A stretch of 64,000 bases of DNA from assembly GCF_051379705.1 (NCBI RefSeq), contig NZ_CP179868.1, positions 2,356,001 through 2,420,000 on the forward strand, in the 5' to 3' direction. This DNA is from Ekhidna sp051379705 (GTDB taxonomy: Bacteria > Bacteroidota > Bacteroidia > Cytophagales > Cyclobacteriaceae). A program made the translations under genes and the position numbers. Under the pieces are notes generated by a model. It saw only the letters and a program-made list of their open reading frames with translations, did not search any database and was not told where the DNA came from. Below are positions 61,315-64,000 of the stretch, piece by piece (within the stretch, counting starts at the first letter, position 1; each line of letters begins with the position of its first letter).

Positions 61315-62131
61315 TTTCTGTCTGGCCTTGCTGGTGCTTTCTTCCTGCTCAGAACGGGAGTGGTACAAAAAAGAGCTTACGGCAGAACAGAAAAAGCAAT
61401 ATGGTCCTCAGCTGAGAGGAGGAAGAGTTTACTACTACCAGGGCTCCGTGCCGGAGCAGTTTCAGCTAGACGAGTCGTTCGAGATGGATTCCACGGACGC
61501 AGATCTTTGGAGAGAAATAGCCACTGCCCGTTTGAAACGAGGCATTGCGGACGAAATGTATTATTACTACGGTGAAGCTGTGAAACGAAAGCCGGAAAAG
61601 TGGGCAGGATTTAGAGGCTATATCTACCTGTACTTCTACAGAGACTACTATCGCGCCATGGAAGATTTCAACTACGCAGATGAGTTGCGTGGAGAAGTAG
61701 ATTTCTCACAAGGGCAAAATCATGATTACATGCGCGGCATCTGCTATTATGGATTGGAAGACTATCAAGCGGCAAATGAGTCACTCGACAAATACATCAA
61801 TAAGGTCGTAGAGGAAGAAGGCGAAGAGTGGGTAGATGTCTATGCCCTTTTATACAAAGGACTTGCATTGATCAAACTTGAGCGACTCGATGAAGCCATG
61901 ACGGCATTTGATAAGGCACTTAAGTATTACAAAAATCTTTCGGATTGCTTTTATCACAAAGCGAGAATTTATGTAGCCCGGGGGCAGTTTGATTTGGCCA
62001 TGAAAAATTTACGTCTAGCCGAGCAATATCACCAGGAAGGCTACTATCATCAGCGCCCATATGTGGAGGTGTTAGAGCAGATCTACATTCAAGATATCCG
62101 AAAACTGATGCGAGAGATCAGCACGAGTTGA
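61286..62131 (+). CDS. TPR-containing lipoprotein
   Basis: 281 aa from ATG 61286 (signal MGKSLTYFLNFCLALLVLSSC, Cys21). A longer frame starting at 61166 runs through the previous gene and carries no signal, so it is rejected. TPR helices: YYYYGEAVKRKPEKWAGFRGYIYLYFYRDYYRAMEDFNYADEL, YYGLEDYQAANESLDKYI, LIKLERLDEAMTAFDKALKYYKN. It overlaps the upstream lipoprotein gene by 29 bp, so the two are translationally coupled and probably act together. Confidence 0.82.
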   Translation: MGKSLTYFLNFCLALLVLSSCSEREWYKKELTAEQKKQYGPQLRGGRVYYYQGSVPEQFQLDESFEMDSTDADLWREIATARLKRGIADEMYYYYGEAVKRKPEKWAGFRGYIYLYFYRDYYRAMEDFNYADELRGEVDFSQGQNHDYMRGICYYGLEDYQAANESLDKYINKVVEEEGEEWVDVYALLYKGLALIKLERLDEAMTAFDKALKYYKNLSDCFYHKARIYVARGQFDLAMKNLRLAEQYHQEGYYHQRPYVEVLEQIYIQDIRKLMREISTS

Positions 62132-62577
62132 ATTGGCACACTTTTGAGCAGGTCATCCTGAACCCGCCTGCCGCAAGCAAGCTTGTTTCAGAATCTAAAA
62201 CGCCTAAATAGGATAAGACAGATTTGCGTTGGCAGGGGTTTGAAATACCACTATCAGTCGTGATTTTTAACGCTTGTCTTCTCATTTTTTTAACGCCATT
62301 TCTGAATAGGCAACTTCTCTATGCTAACAATTATGCTTTAGCCACAATTTCGCTTCTAAGAAGCGATCTCTTAAAATCTCGTGTAGGCATTGCGGGTAAG
62401 CTGGATTGATTTTAAGATGGGCTTTTGCCTGCTTTTTGCCAAGAAAAAGCAGGTGCCTCCCCGGCACAAGGGGGATTGTAATCAAGACAAAAAGTAAAGC
62501 TAAAACGCCCTCGGAAAAACCACCATCCCAACAAGCACGAAGAGAGAGTGCTCGATGGGACGATGATTAGAAAATAT
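62132..62577. other. 446-bp intergenic region with repeat-like elements
   Basis: No gene is supported. At 62152-62200 is a sequence similar to a common Bacteroidota intergenic repeat (TCATCCTGAAC ... GTTTCAGAATCTAAAACGCC). At 62428-62453 an exact 10-bp inverted repeat CCTGCTTTTT-GCCAAG-AAAAAGCAGG can form a stem-loop. The text after it (TGCCTCCCCGGCACAAGGGGG) is typical of such repeat islands. A 61-codon ORF at 62224-62409 is considered spurious. Confidence 0.45.
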
Positions 62578-64000
62578 TTACAAGTCATACATCACAGTAA
62601 ACAAACCGTATCGCTGCTGAATATCATATGAATACGTGCTGATCAGGTTATCACTGAAGCTATCTCTACGCACAGATCGCGTGTCAAGCAAATTCAATCC
62701 CTGAAGCTTAAACTCCCACGGACTTTTCTTTTTGCGATAGCTCAGAGAAGCATCCAGCACATCGAAAGAGGTTTCCTGATTCTGACTTTGATTCACGTAC
62801 TTATTGTACGCATACTCCGTCTCAAATCGGAAGCCTTTAAACGTCAGCGTCGTGCCCACATTGGGGCGATGATTCACAAACTGGTTGGTAAACGAGCCGG
62901 AAGAATACCGATTAATTGATACGCTATATCCGGTGCGAACCGACAGTTTCTTGAACAATCGCGCAGACATGTTCAGCCCGTACTGGTGTGTGAAATTGTC
63001 GTTTTGGATCAACTGACTTTCAATTTGGTTGTTGAGCGCCGATTTGGAAACAGTCACCGAGCCACTCACTCTGAAGTGGTCAAAGCGCTTTTCAAGGTTG
63101 AGGTATCCGCTTGTCGTGTAATTAGCTTCGCCAGCATTGATCGAAGTGAGCACATTCTCCACTCCACTCAGCTCCTGATTATTGATAAATCCATCCCTGA
63201 TGTACTGATGACTGATCCCGCCACTGATATTGAAAAAGTTGTACATGTTGAAGTTGCGGTAGTTCACGCTCAGGTTGTGTGACAAGGCCGGATCCAATAA
63301 GGTATTCCCAAAGAGGAGTGTATTGTATCGACTCAGCCGATATCCTTCAGCATATGAGCTCACGTCGTTGTATTCCAGCGACTGATTGTAGTTGAAGTTG
63401 ATCTCGTGTGAGCTACCAAACTCGTACCGTGCGGTAAGCTGCGGAAAGAGGTATTGCGCCTGGTTCGGAGATTCGGAGATGCCTTTCACCGTATAGCTAT
63501 TCAAGCTCAGACCGGGACTGATGGTCAGCTTATCCCACTTTTTGCGATACCTGAGCCTCAGATATCTATTCGTAATGTTCAGTTCCTGATCCAAATCCAC
63601 CACTTCATCCTGCTCATCACTCAGGTTAGAAGCGAGTGTTTGCCTGGAGTGGTTGATGCCAACGGCCGCATTGATATGCGTGGTTTTGTTTAGGATATAA
63701 TAGTAGTTGAAGGCCCCATCAATACGCTTGGAAACAATGTCCTGATCCTGCGATAGCTGAAGCGAATTGTTTGGCAGGAAATCACTGAACAACGGAAGCT
63801 GACTCGCCAACAGTTGATTGGTGGTTGTCTGTTCCTGGTTGTAGTTAACCTCTGCGGCTATGATGTTTCGCTCATTCAGCGCAGTGAACATCCGCGCCTG
63901 ATGACTTTGACTCGTCGGTTCACGATCGTTACCTTCCTGCAATAAATTGCTTCCTGACATCAATTGCGAATTTCGAAGCATGGCCTGATCGATGTTGCTG
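62578..64000 (-). CDS. TonB-dependent-receptor-like outer-membrane barrel, 5' end outside window
   Basis: The frame is open from the right edge to a stop at 62578 (474 codons). It is all beta-strand with alternating aromatic and polar residues, long loops, and the terminal YGLFTVMYDL; segments such as LNITNRYLRLRYRKKWDKLTISPGLSLNSY and LSVNYRNFNMYNFFNISGGISHQYIRDGFINNQ fit the C-terminal barrel of outer-membrane receptors of the OMP_b-brl_3 type. The plug and signal lie outside the window, so this is a partial gene. Confidence 0.8.
   Translation of the reverse strand, partial: SNIDQAMLRNSQLMSGSNLLQEGNDREPTSQSHQARMFTALNERNIIAAEVNYNQEQTTTNQLLASQLPLFSDFLPNNSLQLSQDQDIVSKRIDGAFNYYYILNKTTHINAAVGINHSRQTLASNLSDEQDEVVDLDQELNITNRYLRLRYRKKWDKLTISPGLSLNSYTVKGISESPNQAQYLFPQLTARYEFGSSHEINFNYNQSLEYNDVSSYAEGYRLSRYNTLLFGNTLLDPALSHNLSVNYRNFNMYNFFNISGGISHQYIRDGFINNQELSGVENVLTSINAGEANYTTSGYLNLEKRFDHFRVSGSVTVSKSALNNQIESQLIQNDNFTHQYGLNMSARLFKKLSVRTGYSVSINRYSSGSFTNQFVNHRPNVGTTLTFKGFRFETEYAYNKYVNQSQNQETSFDVLDASLSYRKKKSPWEFKLQGLNLLDTRSVRRDSFSDNLISTYSYDIQQRYGLFTVMYDL

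Noticed and set aside
62224..62409. 61-codon ORF in the 62-kb intergenic region
   Set aside because: Hydrophobic, no start context, inside a repeat-like region with no sign of a protein family.
1..64000. CRISPR arrays, tRNA/rRNA genes, insertion sequences or prophage genes
   Set aside because: I looked through the gaps between genes and saw no repeat-spacer series, cloverleaf-like sequence, transposase or phage structural gene. A dedicated tRNA scan could still find something I missed.

Overview
The window is about 64 kb of a Bacteroidota chromosome, most likely from a marine-type gliding Cytophagales relative. The evidence is a GldB gliding lipoprotein, TonB-dependent receptors (one paired with a DUF4249 lipoprotein), many signal-peptide lipoproteins, PadR plus FtsX-type permease pairs, seven-helix AraC-type regulators, type B L31, two Lacal_2735-type mini-proteins, and -7 elements of the Bacteroidota form TAnnTTTG. 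No rRNA, tRNA, CRISPR array, insertion sequence or prophage was seen. Coding density is high and most genes are chromosomal housekeeping or envelope genes. Both window ends cut genes: a carboxypeptidase-like regulatory-domain protein at the left and a TonB-receptor-like barrel at the right.

Layout. 1-8.1 kb: envelope and metabolism genes (DUF4105 protein, radical SAM/SPASM enzyme, fused E1 alpha/beta 2-oxoacid dehydrogenase, PorT-like barrel, gldB, GT4 glycosyltransferase). 8.2-12.9 kb: a mini-protein, SRPBCC and GNAT proteins, a membrane AraC regulator, an apparently dead alpha/beta hydrolase and a secreted polysaccharide deacetylase. 12.9-16.3 kb: the first PadR/permease operon, an orphan gene fragment and a second mini-protein. 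16.4-22.8 kb: glnS with a coupled MOSC gene, a two-domain secreted protein, then a same-strand trio (FAD oxidoreductase, unknown 192-aa protein, heme-oxygenase-like candidate diiron protein) closed by a strong terminator. 22.8-33 kb: penicillin-acylase-type Ntn hydrolase, hemC, holB, a GlmU-like acyl/nucleotidyl transferase, rpmE2, a Wzi-like outer-membrane protein and comM/yifB.

33-42.6 kb holds an OmpR-type two-component system facing an RND efflux operon (adaptor, pump, outer-membrane factor). Divergent from that operon is a single-pass membrane protein whose C-terminus looks like a Crp-family DNA-binding helix-turn-helix. 42.6-51.7 kb is an array of three consecutive PadR/permease pairs. 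51.8-53.8 kb is a small XRE-controlled operon followed by fthC and tpx. 53.9-62.1 kb is an export/envelope block: TonB receptor plus DUF4249, two proteins that together look like a split DUF4331 protein, TPR lipoproteins and a lipoprotein with a TonB-C-like end.

Most interesting leads: the FAD/192-aa/HDO-like trio with a tandem repeat in front; the membrane-anchored Crp-type helix-turn-helix; the alpha/beta hydrolase lacking its catalytic triad; and an operator-like inverted repeat with identical 15-nt spacing in front of two PadR operons 33 kb apart. All functional calls come from reading the sequence only; no database search was possible.
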